Origin: Aliirhizobium wenxiniae | GTDB taxonomy: Bacteria; Pseudomonadota; Alphaproteobacteria; Rhizobiales; Rhizobiaceae | Direction: 5' to 3' | Assembly: GCF_014201355.1 (NCBI RefSeq) | Contig: NZ_JACHEG010000006.1 | Span: 265,569-329,568 of the forward strand | DNA: 64,000 bases | Shown: positions 52,596 through 61,531 of the stretch, in pieces | How the letters are laid out: the number at the start of each line of letters is the position of its first letter | Position numbering within the stretch: position 1 is the first letter of the stretch | Made by a program: the position numbers and the translations under genes | The notes under the pieces: model-generated | The model's input: only the letters and a program-made list of their open reading frames with translations | Told to the model about the DNA's origin: nothing | Database searches by the model: none

Positions 52596-53015
52596 CTAGG
52601 CGACCCAAGGATTGATAACTCTCAATCCTGCTGCCTCAAACGGGCTTACATCTCGCGTTGCGACTGCGAGATGGTTTGCTGCTGCCGTAGCAGCAATGTA
52701 TCCATCAGCCTTCCCGATCGCCTTTCCGGATGTTCGGCCGCCGGCCATCAGCTCCGCGTAGAACTTCGAGGTACCTACATCAAAGGGCAGAATTCGGGCG
52801 TCAAAGAGCGGAAGAACTTCTTCTTCAAGCCGATCGTGGAGAATTGTCTGACGCTTCCCTAAGGGCGTTGAGGCGATCCCGAAACGAAGTTCGGCAATTG
52901 AAATCGCGGATATGAACAGCGTCTCGATGGCTTGTGCGTCCAGCCAAGTCAGGACAGCATTATCAGGAGCCGGCTTCCAAGGCTCAGATATAACATTAGT
53001 GTCTAGTAAGATCAT
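52596..53015 (-). CDS. vapC: VapC/FitB-type PIN-domain toxin
   Basis: The 139-residue protein has MILLDTNVISE, AISIAELRFGIA, GKADGYIAATAAANHL and VATRDVSPFEAAGL, with all PIN acidic positions. It is in the FitB-like subgroup and overlaps the upstream antitoxin by four bases. Likely a functional RNase toxin. Confidence 0.93.
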   Translation of the reverse strand: MILLDTNVISEPWKPAPDNAVLTWLDAQAIETLFISAISIAELRFGIASTPLGKRQTILHDRLEEEVLPLFDARILPFDVGTSKFYAELMAGGRTSGKAIGKADGYIAATAAANHLAVATRDVSPFEAAGLRVINPWVA

Positions 53016-53266
53016 TCAAAAGTCATCGGTTCTGCCGGGGTCCTGTCGCGCTGTCGGTGCAGCGCTTCGACGTCACTGTTTGACAATTCGGCATCACGGC
53101 CGATTGCCGCAAGCAACGATCCTAGTTTCACGCGTCCAGATGGACGAACCGCAGCTTCAAGGATGTCACGAATTTCGGCTTCGGTGCTACGGCCATGGTG
53201 AGCTGCTCGTGCGCGTAACGCTCGATGCGTTTCATCGGAGATGTTTCGAATGGTGACCGCTGCCAT
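53012..53266 (-). CDS. FitA-type ribbon-helix-helix antitoxin
   Basis: The 84-residue protein starts AAVTIRNISDETHRALRARAAHHGRS with the ribbon-helix-helix pattern of FitA/VapB and ends with an acidic toxin-binding tail. ATG 53266 gives the usual start of the family. A 12-bp palindrome about 50 bases upstream is a likely operator. Confidence 0.92.
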   Translation of the reverse strand: MAAVTIRNISDETHRALRARAAHHGRSTEAEIRDILEAAVRPSGRVKLGSLLAAIGRDAELSNSDVEALHRQRDRTPAEPMTFE

Positions 53267-53313
53267 GAACACTATCCTTATCTATCGTCTCGCTGCGCTA
53301 TCAACATAATGAA

Positions 53314-53325
53314 AATGATATCATT
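53314..53325. promoter_or_regulatory. 12-bp palindrome upstream of the FitA-type antitoxin
   Basis: AATGATATCATT is self-complementary and lies within an AT-rich promoter-like stretch. Confidence 0.5.
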
Positions 53326-53512
53326 CTTCAAGTCACGCTCCGAGCGCGAACTGTTAGTTTGAGCTCTTCAGCAGATCTGAACCTTCGACCCGTACCTATT
53401 TATCCGTAAGCGATTGAGAAACCGCTCATTCCACGAAAACGGCCGATTGCTCTATGACGCGGCTGCAAGTTCGCTTCGCACTCATAGTTCAAATCGCGGT
53501 ATGAGCGCGTAG

Positions 53513-54577
53513 TTAGTTGAGGCGGGTATCACCGTCCTCAGAGAACAGGTGAATGGAGCCGACCTCAGGCGAGACGTGTATCACTTCGCCAGGCGCACCA
53601 TTGATCCGCTCACGGAAGACGCCGGTTACCTGAGTTTCCCCAAACTTCATTGTCACTTGCGTCTCGGGTCCCATGGGCTCGATGAGAACGATTTCGGCAG
53701 GAACACTTGCGTGGCTGGGATGGTCAGACAATCGAAAGTGTTCGGGACGAATGCCGTAGACGGCAGTCTGCCCCATTTCGCTGTTTATCAACTTAGGCAG
53801 GGGCAAAACCCCGCCCGATGTTTGGAAGCCCGCCTCCGTTATCTTGCCCTCGAGAAAATTCATCGACGGCGATCCGATGAAACCCGCAACGAACTGGTTG
53901 GCCGGGCGGTCGTAGAGATCGAGCGGCGCACCGATCTGCTCTACCCTGCCGCCGTTCAGCACGACGATCCTGTCGGCCATGGTCATCGCCTCCACCTGGT
54001 CGTGGGTGACGTAGATAGTGGTCGTCTTCAGCTTCTGATGCAACGCCTTGATCTCGCCGCGCATCACGACACGCAGCTTCGCGTCGAGGTTCGACAGCGG
54101 CTCGTCGAACAGGAAGACCTGCGGATTGCGAACGATCGCGCGGCCCATGGCGACGCGCTGCCGCTGGCCGCCGGAGAGCTGTCGCGGATAACGATCAAGA
54201 AGACTGGTAAGGCCCAATATGCCTGCCGCCCAATTTACCCGCTCGGCGATTACGGCTTTGCTGGCACCGCGGTGCTCCAGCGAAAAGCCCATATTGGTCG
54301 CAACCGTCATATGCGGGTAAAGCGCATAGGACTGGAACACCATGGCGATGTCGCGGTCCTTCGGGTCGAGGTCATTGACCACACTGCCGCCGATATTCAG
54401 GGTACCGCCGGTGATCGTTTCCAGACCGGCGATCATTCTCAGAAGTGTGGATTTACCGCAGCCTGACGGCCCGACCAGCACGACGAACTCGCCGTCTTTG
54501 ATGTCGAGATCGACGCCGTGAACGGTCATTACTGCGCCATAGCTCTTGCGGATATCGGAAAGGGTGACGTCTGCCAT
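53513..54577 (-). CDS. UgpC/MalK-type sugar ABC transporter ATPase
   Basis: The 354-residue protein has Walker A (GPSGCGKST), signature LSGGQRQRVAMGRAIV, Walker B (VFLFDEPLSNLDAKLR), the switch His in YVTHDQVEAM and a C-terminal TOBE region (VYGIRPEHFRLSD). It energises the two permeases encoded upstream. ATG 54577 gives the family start MADVTLSDIRKSYG. Confidence 0.95.
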   Translation of the reverse strand: MADVTLSDIRKSYGAVMTVHGVDLDIKDGEFVVLVGPSGCGKSTLLRMIAGLETITGGTLNIGGSVVNDLDPKDRDIAMVFQSYALYPHMTVATNMGFSLEHRGASKAVIAERVNWAAGILGLTSLLDRYPRQLSGGQRQRVAMGRAIVRNPQVFLFDEPLSNLDAKLRVVMRGEIKALHQKLKTTTIYVTHDQVEAMTMADRIVVLNGGRVEQIGAPLDLYDRPANQFVAGFIGSPSMNFLEGKITEAGFQTSGGVLPLPKLINSEMGQTAVYGIRPEHFRLSDHPSHASVPAEIVLIEPMGPETQVTMKFGETQVTGVFRERINGAPGEVIHVSPEVGSIHLFSEDGDTRLN

Positions 54578-54593
54578 GATGTGATCCGGTTGT

Positions 54594-55436
54594 TCAGCCC
54601 TTGAGGCCTGTATGGGCGAGGCCTTCGACGAATTGCTTCTGGGCAATGATGAAGACGATGAGGACGGGCAGCGCCGTCAGGGTGGCGGCTGCGAGCTGGA
54701 TGTTCCACATTGGCCCGCCATAGGCGTCGGTATATTGGGTAAGCGCCTGCGGCAGCGTGAACATCTCGGCGCTGGAAAGAAATACGATAGGCTCGAGGAA
54801 CAGATTCCAGGAATGCAGGAAGGTGAAAATGGCCACCGATGCCAGTGCAGGTTTTGCCAACGGCAGGGCGATCCTGGTAAAGATCTTGAACCGTCCGAGA
54901 CCATCGACGCGAGCCGCCTCTTCCAGTTCGGCCGGAAGCGTCACGAAGAACTGTCGCATGACGAAGGTGGCGAATACGCTGGGCGCGCCGAAGATCGGCA
55001 CCAGGATCAGCGGCCAGTGAGTGTTGACCATGCCGGCCTTCAGAAACATCTGGAATAGCGGCACGATCGTCACTTCGGACGGGATCAGCAGGCCGAGCAG
55101 CACGATCATGAAGATCGCATTCGCGTAAGGAAACCTGATCCGGGCAAAGGCATAACCCGCCATAGACGAGATGATCATCGTGCCAACGGTCACCACCGCC
55201 GCGATATAGGCGGAATTCCAGTACTGCCGGACAAAGGGCTGCAATTCGAAGACCTTCGAATAAGTCGTCCAGTCGTAGCTTTGCGGCACGAGTTGCGGCG
55301 GGAAGGCGAAGATATCGCTGATCGGCTTTATCGACGACGTCACCATCCACCATGTCGGGAAAACGAAGGGGATGAGCAATACGCACATCACTCCGTAGAG
55401 CGCCACTTTTGCGCGCGGGGAAATATCAGCTCTCAT
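54594..55436 (-). CDS. MalG-type ABC sugar permease
   Basis: The 280-residue membrane protein has six helices and the EAA loop PAELEEAARVDGLGRFKIFTRI that contacts the ATPase. It overlaps the MalF-type permease by 11 bases. Confidence 0.95.
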   Translation of the reverse strand: MRADISPRAKVALYGVMCVLLIPFVFPTWWMVTSSIKPISDIFAFPPQLVPQSYDWTTYSKVFELQPFVRQYWNSAYIAAVVTVGTMIISSMAGYAFARIRFPYANAIFMIVLLGLLIPSEVTIVPLFQMFLKAGMVNTHWPLILVPIFGAPSVFATFVMRQFFVTLPAELEEAARVDGLGRFKIFTRIALPLAKPALASVAIFTFLHSWNLFLEPIVFLSSAEMFTLPQALTQYTDAYGGPMWNIQLAAATLTALPVLIVFIIAQKQFVEGLAHTGLKG

Positions 55437-56358
55437 AAAAGACGATCCTCTTGCGCATCTGCCACTGGGCGAATGTCAGGATGGCGACGATGGCAAACAG
55501 CAGGATGGACAGCGTCGAGCCGTAACCGAAGAAGTGAAACTGGAATGCCTGCTGGTAGAGATAGTAGACCAGCACGGTGGTCGAGAGGCCCGGCCCGCCC
55601 TGGGTCAGCACCGCGATCTGGGCAAAGACCTGCAGCGACCCGACGATGGTGATGATCGAGGTCAGCAGAATGGTCGGGCTGATCAGCGGCAGGGTGATGC
55701 GGCGGAACTGCTTGAAGGTCGGCGCGCCATCGATCCGCGCCGCTTCGTAGAGTTCCTTCGGCACGCCCTGCAAGGCGGCCAGGAACAGGATCATGTTCAA
55801 ACCGACATTCTTGAACACCTGCACGACGATGACCGAGATCATCGCGGTGGTCTCTTCCCTGAGCCAGTTCGGCCCTTCGATGCCGAACGTCAGGAGCATG
55901 CCATTGATGCCGCCGTTTTTCTGTAGGAGAAAACCCCAGACGATCGTCCAGGCAACCAGCGAAACCACGACTGGCGAAAAGAACAGGGTGCGGAAGACTG
56001 CGATGCCGGCGAGCTTCTGGTTCAGCAGCACGGCCAGCAGCAAGGCCAGCGCCAGGTTGAAGATCACCAGCCCGGCGGAAAAGATTGCCGTCGCGCCCAG
56101 CACTTCGAGAAGGCCCTCGTCCTCCATCAGCATCCGGTAATTCTGCGCACCGGTATAGGTGAAGGTGTTCGCGAGCACGTTCCACTCGTGCAGCGAATAC
56201 CAGAAGACCAGCCCGAGCGGGATCAGTACGAAGACGATGATCCCGATCAGTTGCGGCGCGATGAAGAGGAAGCCGGCGAGGCTGTCGCGCCGGGCGATCG
56301 TCCAGAACGGCGATGAGGAACGGCCTTCCGGACGAGCGTTTTCCTGCGCGACAGCCAT
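55426..56358 (-). CDS. MalF-type ABC sugar permease
   Basis: The 310-residue membrane protein has six helices and the EAA loop PKELYEAARIDGAPTFKQFRRI. It pairs with the MalG-type protein. ATG 56358 with AGGAGG upstream is the start. Confidence 0.95.
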   Translation of the reverse strand: MAVAQENARPEGRSSSPFWTIARRDSLAGFLFIAPQLIGIIVFVLIPLGLVFWYSLHEWNVLANTFTYTGAQNYRMLMEDEGLLEVLGATAIFSAGLVIFNLALALLLAVLLNQKLAGIAVFRTLFFSPVVVSLVAWTIVWGFLLQKNGGINGMLLTFGIEGPNWLREETTAMISVIVVQVFKNVGLNMILFLAALQGVPKELYEAARIDGAPTFKQFRRITLPLISPTILLTSIITIVGSLQVFAQIAVLTQGGPGLSTTVLVYYLYQQAFQFHFFGYGSTLSILLFAIVAILTFAQWQMRKRIVFYES

Positions 56359-56370
56359 TACCAACCTCCT

Positions 56371-57642
56371 TCAGCGCTTCAGCAACGGGCCGATCTGGCC
56401 GCAGATTTTCTGGAGAGTAGCCGGCACGTCCGCCTCCGGCCGCCATACGGCGTCGAGATTGGAGCGAACCATCTGCTGGATCTGTGCAAAACCGGTATGA
56501 CCGGGCATAACCTTGCCGGTAGCAATCCCTGAAATTACGACCTTTTCGATCTGTTCCTGACTGAGCAACGGATTGGTCTTTTTCAGGATATCGGCATTCA
56601 GAAGTGACTTTCGCGCAGAGGGGAAGAACTGGCTGAGCTTGGCTGAGTTTTCCGGATTGGTCATGTATGCGACGAATTCGGCAGCCGTTTCAGCATTCTT
56701 GCCTGATTGCATGACGCCGACACCCGCCTGGCCGATCAGCGCATATTCACCTGCCGAGCCCTTCGGCAGCGGCACGAGATCCCAGCTGAACGGCTTTTCT
56801 TTAGGCAATAGCGAGGCGCGACTGATCTGGGTGATCGTCATCGCCGCATTGCCGGCGAAAAAATCGACTGTCTCGCCCGGGCCGGGGATCGCCTTCTTGG
56901 CGAACACGGCGTCGTGGATGAAGGTCAGCGCATCCGCCATCGGCTTGTCGGCCATGGTGCAGGTCTTGCCATCTTCGCTCCAAGGCGATGCGCCCCAGCC
57001 GTTCCATACAGAGGTAAGGTATTGCCATGCCTGATAGTTGAAGTCGCGCACAACCAGCCCGCCCTTGCCGGATTTGGCAACGGCGGCGGCCGTTTCGATC
57101 GCGTTGTCCCAGGTCCATTCGCCTGCAGCGATCATCTCGGCCGGTGTCTTGGCGCCCGCAGCCTTGATCAGGTCGTTGTTGACGAAAACGGCGAACGGCG
57201 AAGTCGAAAACGGATAGGCGTAGAGCTTGCCGTCTTCAGTCCAGCGTTCGGTGGCCCCGGTACCGACTTCTTCGAGATTATAGCCTTCTGCCGCCTTCAG
57301 CGTGTCGGTCAGCGGATAAAGCGCACCGGACTTGACGAAGTCATAGGCAGAGGTCTCGAAGATCCAGGCCATGTCGGGAGCGTTGCCACCGGCAATCTGG
57401 GTGGTCAGCGCTGTCGTATAAGTCTCAAACGGCAGCGACTCGTAGGTGACGCTGACATTCGGATGATTCTGCTTGAAGCCCGCGGCGATCTCGTTGAACA
57501 GCTTCAAATGTGCTTCATTGGCGCTCCAGATGGTCATCCGAAGATTGACCGCATCCTGCGCCTGGGCAGTTCCGCCCAGCGCAAGCGATCCGAGGATCGC
57601 CAGCGCGCAGGCGGTCGATTTCAAAGTCCTTTGATAAAGCAT
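56371..57642 (-). CDS. extracellular sugar-binding protein of the ABC transporter
   Basis: The 423-residue protein has a signal peptide (STACALAILGSLALGGTAQAQ), then the family-1 solute-binding pattern LRMTIWSANEAHLKLFNEIAAGF, FVNNDLIKAAG and GSAGEYALIGQAGVGVM. It captures an oligosaccharide or sugar derivative in the periplasm; the ligand cannot be told. AGGAGG precedes ATG 57642. Confidence 0.95.
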   Translation of the reverse strand: MLYQRTLKSTACALAILGSLALGGTAQAQDAVNLRMTIWSANEAHLKLFNEIAAGFKQNHPNVSVTYESLPFETYTTALTTQIAGGNAPDMAWIFETSAYDFVKSGALYPLTDTLKAAEGYNLEEVGTGATERWTEDGKLYAYPFSTSPFAVFVNNDLIKAAGAKTPAEMIAAGEWTWDNAIETAAAVAKSGKGGLVVRDFNYQAWQYLTSVWNGWGASPWSEDGKTCTMADKPMADALTFIHDAVFAKKAIPGPGETVDFFAGNAAMTITQISRASLLPKEKPFSWDLVPLPKGSAGEYALIGQAGVGVMQSGKNAETAAEFVAYMTNPENSAKLSQFFPSARKSLLNADILKKTNPLLSQEQIEKVVISGIATGKVMPGHTGFAQIQQMVRSNLDAVWRPEADVPATLQKICGQIGPLLKR

Positions 57643-57678
57643 TCCCAGTCCTCCTCCAAAGATGGGTTCGATCAAAAA

Positions 57679-59289
57679 TCAGTAGGCGGCGATCTCCGGC
57701 CAGCGGAACTCGATGCCTTCACGGGTCAGTACCGCCTGGAATTCCGCCAGATGACTGTCGGCTTCCTGCACCTGATGCGGCGTCAGTCCCTTCTCCAGGC
57801 ACCAGGCCGCCAGCATGCCGGCCACCTCGCCGACATTCCATTCGACCGGGTGCAGGCGGTAGCAACCGTTGGTGATATGCGTCGTGCCTATATTCTTGCC
57901 GGCGGGAATAAGGTTCTTCATCCGTTGCGGCAGCAACGCACCGAGCGGGATCTCGAACGGGCAGGATGGCACGTCGACATAGTTGTCGCCGCCTGTCGAG
58001 GGATGCAGGTCGATGCGGTACATGCCGATGCCGATGCTGTCGCGATACCGCATCGCGCCCTTTTCCCCGCGGACGGTAAAGGACAGGTCCTGCTCGACGA
58101 TCCGCGTCACCGGCTTGATACGCCGGCCTTCGCGGATATAGGGCGCCATGGCGAGGCCATGTTCGGTGCCTGTGATATCACCACGTAGACGCAGGCCGCG
58201 GTAACCCTGCGCCCCATCAAGACGCGGTGCTTCCGTCTGCAGCCAGTAGAAGACAGAATAGGAAAGGTCAGCCGCCGATTTCAGATGCCGCGCCTTTTCC
58301 TCGTCCGGGACGTCGATGATGGTGCCGTCCATGTAGTCGATCATCGGCCAGTTCACGAGGCAGATGTCGGACTGATAGAAACCCGGCGCAAAGTTCCGGC
58401 GTGCGGCGATGCGGCGGAAGATCCAGAGGTTTTCATCGCCGCCGCCCTTGCGCTGGTCTGCATCGACGAGAAGCGGATCATCATCCGGGTTCGGCGTGAA
58501 CGAGCGTGTCGTATGCTCCAGCGTGCGCGGATGCGGCGCCGTCAGGCCGAGCAGCGGCCCACCCCAGAAATGCGGCTGGTACTTGCGCCAGTAGTCATAG
58601 TTTTCCGGCTTGTCGATTGTCTGGTCGCCATCGACATGATCGATCGCAAAGCAGATCGAGACCGCCTGAACATTGTCGGGCTGGGCTTCTGCCGGCGCAC
58701 TCGGTTCGCCTGTGTCGGACTGCGGCTCGAAGCCTTTGGCGTATTCCGTACCCGTCATCGGCAGAAGATCGCCGAGTTCGGTCGCGTCGAGAACGTAGTC
58801 GGCGGAAATGACGATCTCGGCATCCGTATCGCGGTGGCGGACCGTAATCGAGCGAACCGTATCGCCCTCGACATCCGCGGCAACCGGCCGGTAGGGTTTC
58901 AGCACCGTCAGCCGGCCGGCACCGATATAGGGCATCAGCATGCTTTCCATCACCGCCAGGCTGACGCGCGGTTCGGCGCAGATGCGGCTGACCCAGCCGC
59001 CTCCGGGATTGAGGTCACCCCAGGCGCGAGCGCCTTCGGTCAGCGGATAGTGGTCACGATAATACTGCCGAACACCGCTGCGCAGTTTGCGATAGGACCG
59101 CGTGATGCCGAACTGCTCGACCCAGGTATGCTCGTCGGAGGGGACAGCCTGACTGGTCAGCTGCCCGCCGATCCAGTCGAATTCCTCCGTCATGATGACG
59201 CGCTTGCCGGCGCGTGCTGCGCCCAATGCTGCTGCCACGCCACCCAGGCCGCCGCCTACCACGAGAATATCTGCTTGCAACTCTTTCAC
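57679..59289 (-). CDS. FAD-dependent oxidoreductase of the sugar operon
   Basis: The 536-residue protein starts with ADILVVGGGLGGVAAALGAARAGKRVIMTE (Rossmann dinucleotide loop), followed by WIGGQLTSQAVPSDEH, ADYVLDATELGDLLPMTG and GKNIGTTHITNGCYRLHPVEWNVGE near the end. This is the FAD_oxidored type often seen beside carbohydrate transporters. It probably oxidises the transported sugar or a derivative. GTG 59289 is the only plausible start. Confidence 0.9.
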   Translation of the reverse strand: MKELQADILVVGGGLGGVAAALGAARAGKRVIMTEEFDWIGGQLTSQAVPSDEHTWVEQFGITRSYRKLRSGVRQYYRDHYPLTEGARAWGDLNPGGGWVSRICAEPRVSLAVMESMLMPYIGAGRLTVLKPYRPVAADVEGDTVRSITVRHRDTDAEIVISADYVLDATELGDLLPMTGTEYAKGFEPQSDTGEPSAPAEAQPDNVQAVSICFAIDHVDGDQTIDKPENYDYWRKYQPHFWGGPLLGLTAPHPRTLEHTTRSFTPNPDDDPLLVDADQRKGGGDENLWIFRRIAARRNFAPGFYQSDICLVNWPMIDYMDGTIIDVPDEEKARHLKSAADLSYSVFYWLQTEAPRLDGAQGYRGLRLRGDITGTEHGLAMAPYIREGRRIKPVTRIVEQDLSFTVRGEKGAMRYRDSIGIGMYRIDLHPSTGGDNYVDVPSCPFEIPLGALLPQRMKNLIPAGKNIGTTHITNGCYRLHPVEWNVGEVAGMLAAWCLEKGLTPHQVQEADSHLAEFQAVLTREGIEFRWPEIAAY

Positions 59290-59293
59290 GTCA

Positions 59294-60355
59294 TCACATC
59301 CATTTCGTTGATTGGCGTTTCTTCGCGGGATCCGAAGGGCATGGCCCCAGTGTTTCGCCCGCGACGGGCTCACATGTGAGAAGAATCTGGCTGCCCAGAC
59401 TGCCGGTCTCGATGCGGTTGACCAGCATCGCCGTTGCCTGCCGTCCCATCTCCTCGCGGGGAATTTCGTAGGACGTGAAGCGCACCGGGCTGCGTCCCGC
59501 GCGGATATGGCTGCCAAGCACGATCATCGAGAAGTCCCGTGGTACCGAGAGCCCGCGTTCGCGTGCGAGTGCTTCGACGCGAACGGCATCAGCCAGCTCG
59601 ATGAAGAAGGCGACAGTCGCACCGCTTGAAAGTATCCCTTCGAGAATCTCGTCCGCCGGCCTGTTGACGGCATCAACATGCAGGGCAAGCTCCGCCCCCT
59701 CACCTAGCGCAGAAGCGAAACCCCGCCAGCGATCGGCAATGGATTCCGCCGGCCCCTCCGGACCGACATAGGCTAGCTTCGAATGGCCGAGCGAAACGGC
59801 CTTCTCGACGAGTTGCCGGGTGCCGGCCGCATAGTCGCCACCGACATAGGGAACCGGCCCGCCGGCATCATCGCGACGGCCGATCGCCACGAACGGGTAA
59901 TCCTCCGCCACCAGCCGGGCGAGTTCCTTGCGGTCGAATTCGCGGCCGAGCACGAGGCAGCCGTCGGCGATGCGGAGCCGGTTGTTCTCGGAGAATATCT
60001 TGCGGTTATTGCCGACACCGGCGCTCGTCAGGAGCAGGAGATCGTAGCTCTGCTGCTGCGCCTCCTCCTCGATGCCGAGCAGGAAGGGTGTGAAGAAGTC
60101 GGCCTGCGCGCTCGGAAAAGCCGGCTCGTAGGTGAAGACGCCGAGGATGCGGTTCAGCCCCTTCGCCATCCGCCTCGCGATCGGGTCGGCGACATAACCG
60201 GTCGTGCGGATGACGGCTTGGACCCGGTCGCGGGTCTCGGCAGGGATACGCGCCAACGCGGTAGGCGCCCCATTGAGCACAAGCGAAACCGTAGCCTGGC
60301 TGACGCCGGCAAGCTTGGCGATATCGTTTTGGGTCAGTCGCTTGTGGCCAGTCAC
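59294..60355 (-). CDS. LacI-family transcriptional regulator
   Basis: The 353-residue protein has the helix-turn-helix LTQNDIAKLAGVSQATVSLVLNG and a periplasmic-binding-protein-like ligand domain (ILGVFTYEPAFPSAQADFFTPFLLGIEE, DGCLVLGREF, FVAIGRRDD). GTG 60355 with GGGAGGG upstream is the best start. It would respond to the sugar imported by the transporter encoded downstream and act at the 32-bp palindrome just upstream. Confidence 0.93.
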   Translation of the reverse strand: MTGHKRLTQNDIAKLAGVSQATVSLVLNGAPTALARIPAETRDRVQAVIRTTGYVADPIARRMAKGLNRILGVFTYEPAFPSAQADFFTPFLLGIEEEAQQQSYDLLLLTSAGVGNNRKIFSENNRLRIADGCLVLGREFDRKELARLVAEDYPFVAIGRRDDAGGPVPYVGGDYAAGTRQLVEKAVSLGHSKLAYVGPEGPAESIADRWRGFASALGEGAELALHVDAVNRPADEILEGILSSGATVAFFIELADAVRVEALARERGLSVPRDFSMIVLGSHIRAGRSPVRFTSYEIPREEMGRQATAMLVNRIETGSLGSQILLTCEPVAGETLGPCPSDPAKKRQSTKWM

Positions 60356-60384
60356 GCGATGCCCTCCCAAGCATCAAAATATCT

Positions 60385-60416
60385 GCTAATGCGTATTAGC
60401 GCTAATACGTATTAGC
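60385..60416. promoter_or_regulatory. 32-bp double palindrome, LacI-type operator
   Basis: TAATGCGTATTA and TAATACGTATTA, each itself palindromic, are joined by GCGC so that the whole 32 bases are also near-symmetric. The position just before the lacI-type gene indicates autoregulation and control of the downstream operon. Confidence 0.85.
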
Positions 60417-60599
60417 ACGACAGTCTGGCGATTTGTCAAGAGGTGATTGGTGGGCGACCAAACTACTTCGCCTGCAGTTGAAGTTATCGCGACGGGAAGG
60501 AAATAAGCCCGCCAATTCGCGAGCAGGCTTACGGGTCAGTAGTCTTTGCCGGAGGCGTGCTGTGCGCTGGCGAGCCTCTCCCAATATCGGCCGGTTTTA

Positions 60600-60635
60600 C
60601 GGTCCTGATGGGAATCGAACCGGCGACCCGCGATT
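60600..60635 (-). repeat. degenerate tRNA-like T-arm, copy 6
   Basis: Minus strand CGCCGGTTCGATTCCC followed by ATCAGGACC. Closest in sequence to copy 5. About 85 bp upstream of the antitoxin gene. Confidence 0.55.
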
Positions 60636-60675
60636 TGCATGGTGGCAATGGTCGGCTTGAGAGGCGTAGATTATT

Positions 60676-60689
60676 GCACCAATTGGTGC
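60676..60689. promoter_or_regulatory. 14-bp perfect palindrome, VapB operator
   Basis: GCACCAATTGGTGC lies 31 bases before the VapB ATG and is fully symmetric, flanked by TTAT and TATAA. Confidence 0.7.
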
Positions 60690-60719
60690 TATAAGCGTTT
60701 CAACATCTGGGAGCTGCCT

Positions 60720-60920
60720 ATGCGATCTACTATTAATCTTGACGACAACCTCATGGAACGGGCCAAGTCCCTTACAGGCACAAAGGAGACGGCGGCTCTG
60801 GTGCGTCAAGCACTCGAGACTTTGGTACGCGTCGAATCCGGCAAACGGCTGATCGCCCTTGGCGGCACTATGCCCGAGGCCGACGTAGCACCTCGCCGAC
60901 GGAGCGAAGTGAGCAAGTGA
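60720..60920 (+). CDS. vapB: VapB-type antitoxin
   Basis: The 66-residue protein starts MRSTINLDDNLMERAKSLTG and has a RHH/MetJ-like helix region (KETAALVRQALETLV) then an acidic-to-basic tail. It is coupled to the toxin gene (GTGA overlap). Confidence 0.92.
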   Translation: MRSTINLDDNLMERAKSLTGTKETAALVRQALETLVRVESGKRLIALGGTMPEADVAPRRRSEVSK

Positions 60921-61300
60921 TCCTTGTCGATAGCTCGATCTGGATTGATCATTTTCGACACGGCGACCCGGAGCTGACCAAAATCATCGGAGATGATCGG
61001 TTGCTTTGCCACCCTTTCGTTGTCGGCGAACTGGCCCTAGGCAGTCTGCGAGATAGGGAGGCGGTATTAGCGTTTCTTGCAGCTCAGCGTGAGGCAGTGG
61101 TCGCGACCCATGCAGAGGTAATGACCGTCATTGACCGCTATTCGGTATTCAGCATGGGGATCGGCTATACCGATGCACACCTGTTGACTTCAACCCTCCT
61201 CGATCGCCGATCGAGCTTGTGGACGAGAGATAAACGTCTGACGGCTGCGGCTCAGAAGGTTGGCGCGGCGCTTTATCCTTCCGCAAATATTCCTCAGTAG
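60917..61300 (+). CDS. vapC: VapC-type PIN toxin
   Basis: The 127-residue protein has ILVDSSIWIDHFR, VVGELALGSL, IGYTDAHLLTSTLLD and LWTRDKRLTAAA with the four acidic PIN positions. GTG start overlapping the VapB stop. It is of the class whose characterised members cut tRNA or rRNA loops. Confidence 0.93.
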   Translation: MILVDSSIWIDHFRHGDPELTKIIGDDRLLCHPFVVGELALGSLRDREAVLAFLAAQREAVVATHAEVMTVIDRYSVFSMGIGYTDAHLLTSTLLDRRSSLWTRDKRLTAAAQKVGAALYPSANIPQ

Positions 61301-61338
61301 ACATCCAGCGAGGAGCTTGCAAGCGCTGATAGCTTAAA

Positions 61339-61370
61339 GCTCTTGACCGGAATCGAACCACAAACCCGGA
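61339..61370 (-). repeat. degenerate tRNA-like T-arm, copy 7
   Basis: Minus strand TGTGGTTCGATTCCGG followed by TCAAGAGC. It begins 38 bases after the VapC stop. Further out on the same strand GCTCAGTCGATTA resembles a D-arm, so this is the most tRNA-like copy. Confidence 0.55.
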
Positions 61371-61531
61371 GCTTGAGTTATCGTAATCGACTGAGCGTCA
61401 TGGATCAGGCAAAGGCTACAGTCTACCTGGAGGGGCACGATGGCCGGAGGTTCGCCCCTGCTCACCACGTAATGTGTTTTACGTTCGCTGATATAGTGGC
61501 GGCTTAAGTCACGTAGGAGTGCGTAGACACT

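Noticed and set aside
53549..54466. 305-codon plus-strand frame
   Set aside because: Antisense to the UgpC-type ATPase.
56914..59379. Two long plus-strand frames (424 and 364 codons)
   Set aside because: They are antisense to the sugar-binding protein and the FAD oxidoreductase, which have signal peptide and Rossmann motifs in frame.
60600..61370. Functional tRNA genes at the tRNA-like pieces
   Set aside because: Only the T-arm and a short 3' part are recognisable; acceptor, D- and anticodon arms do not fold by eye.
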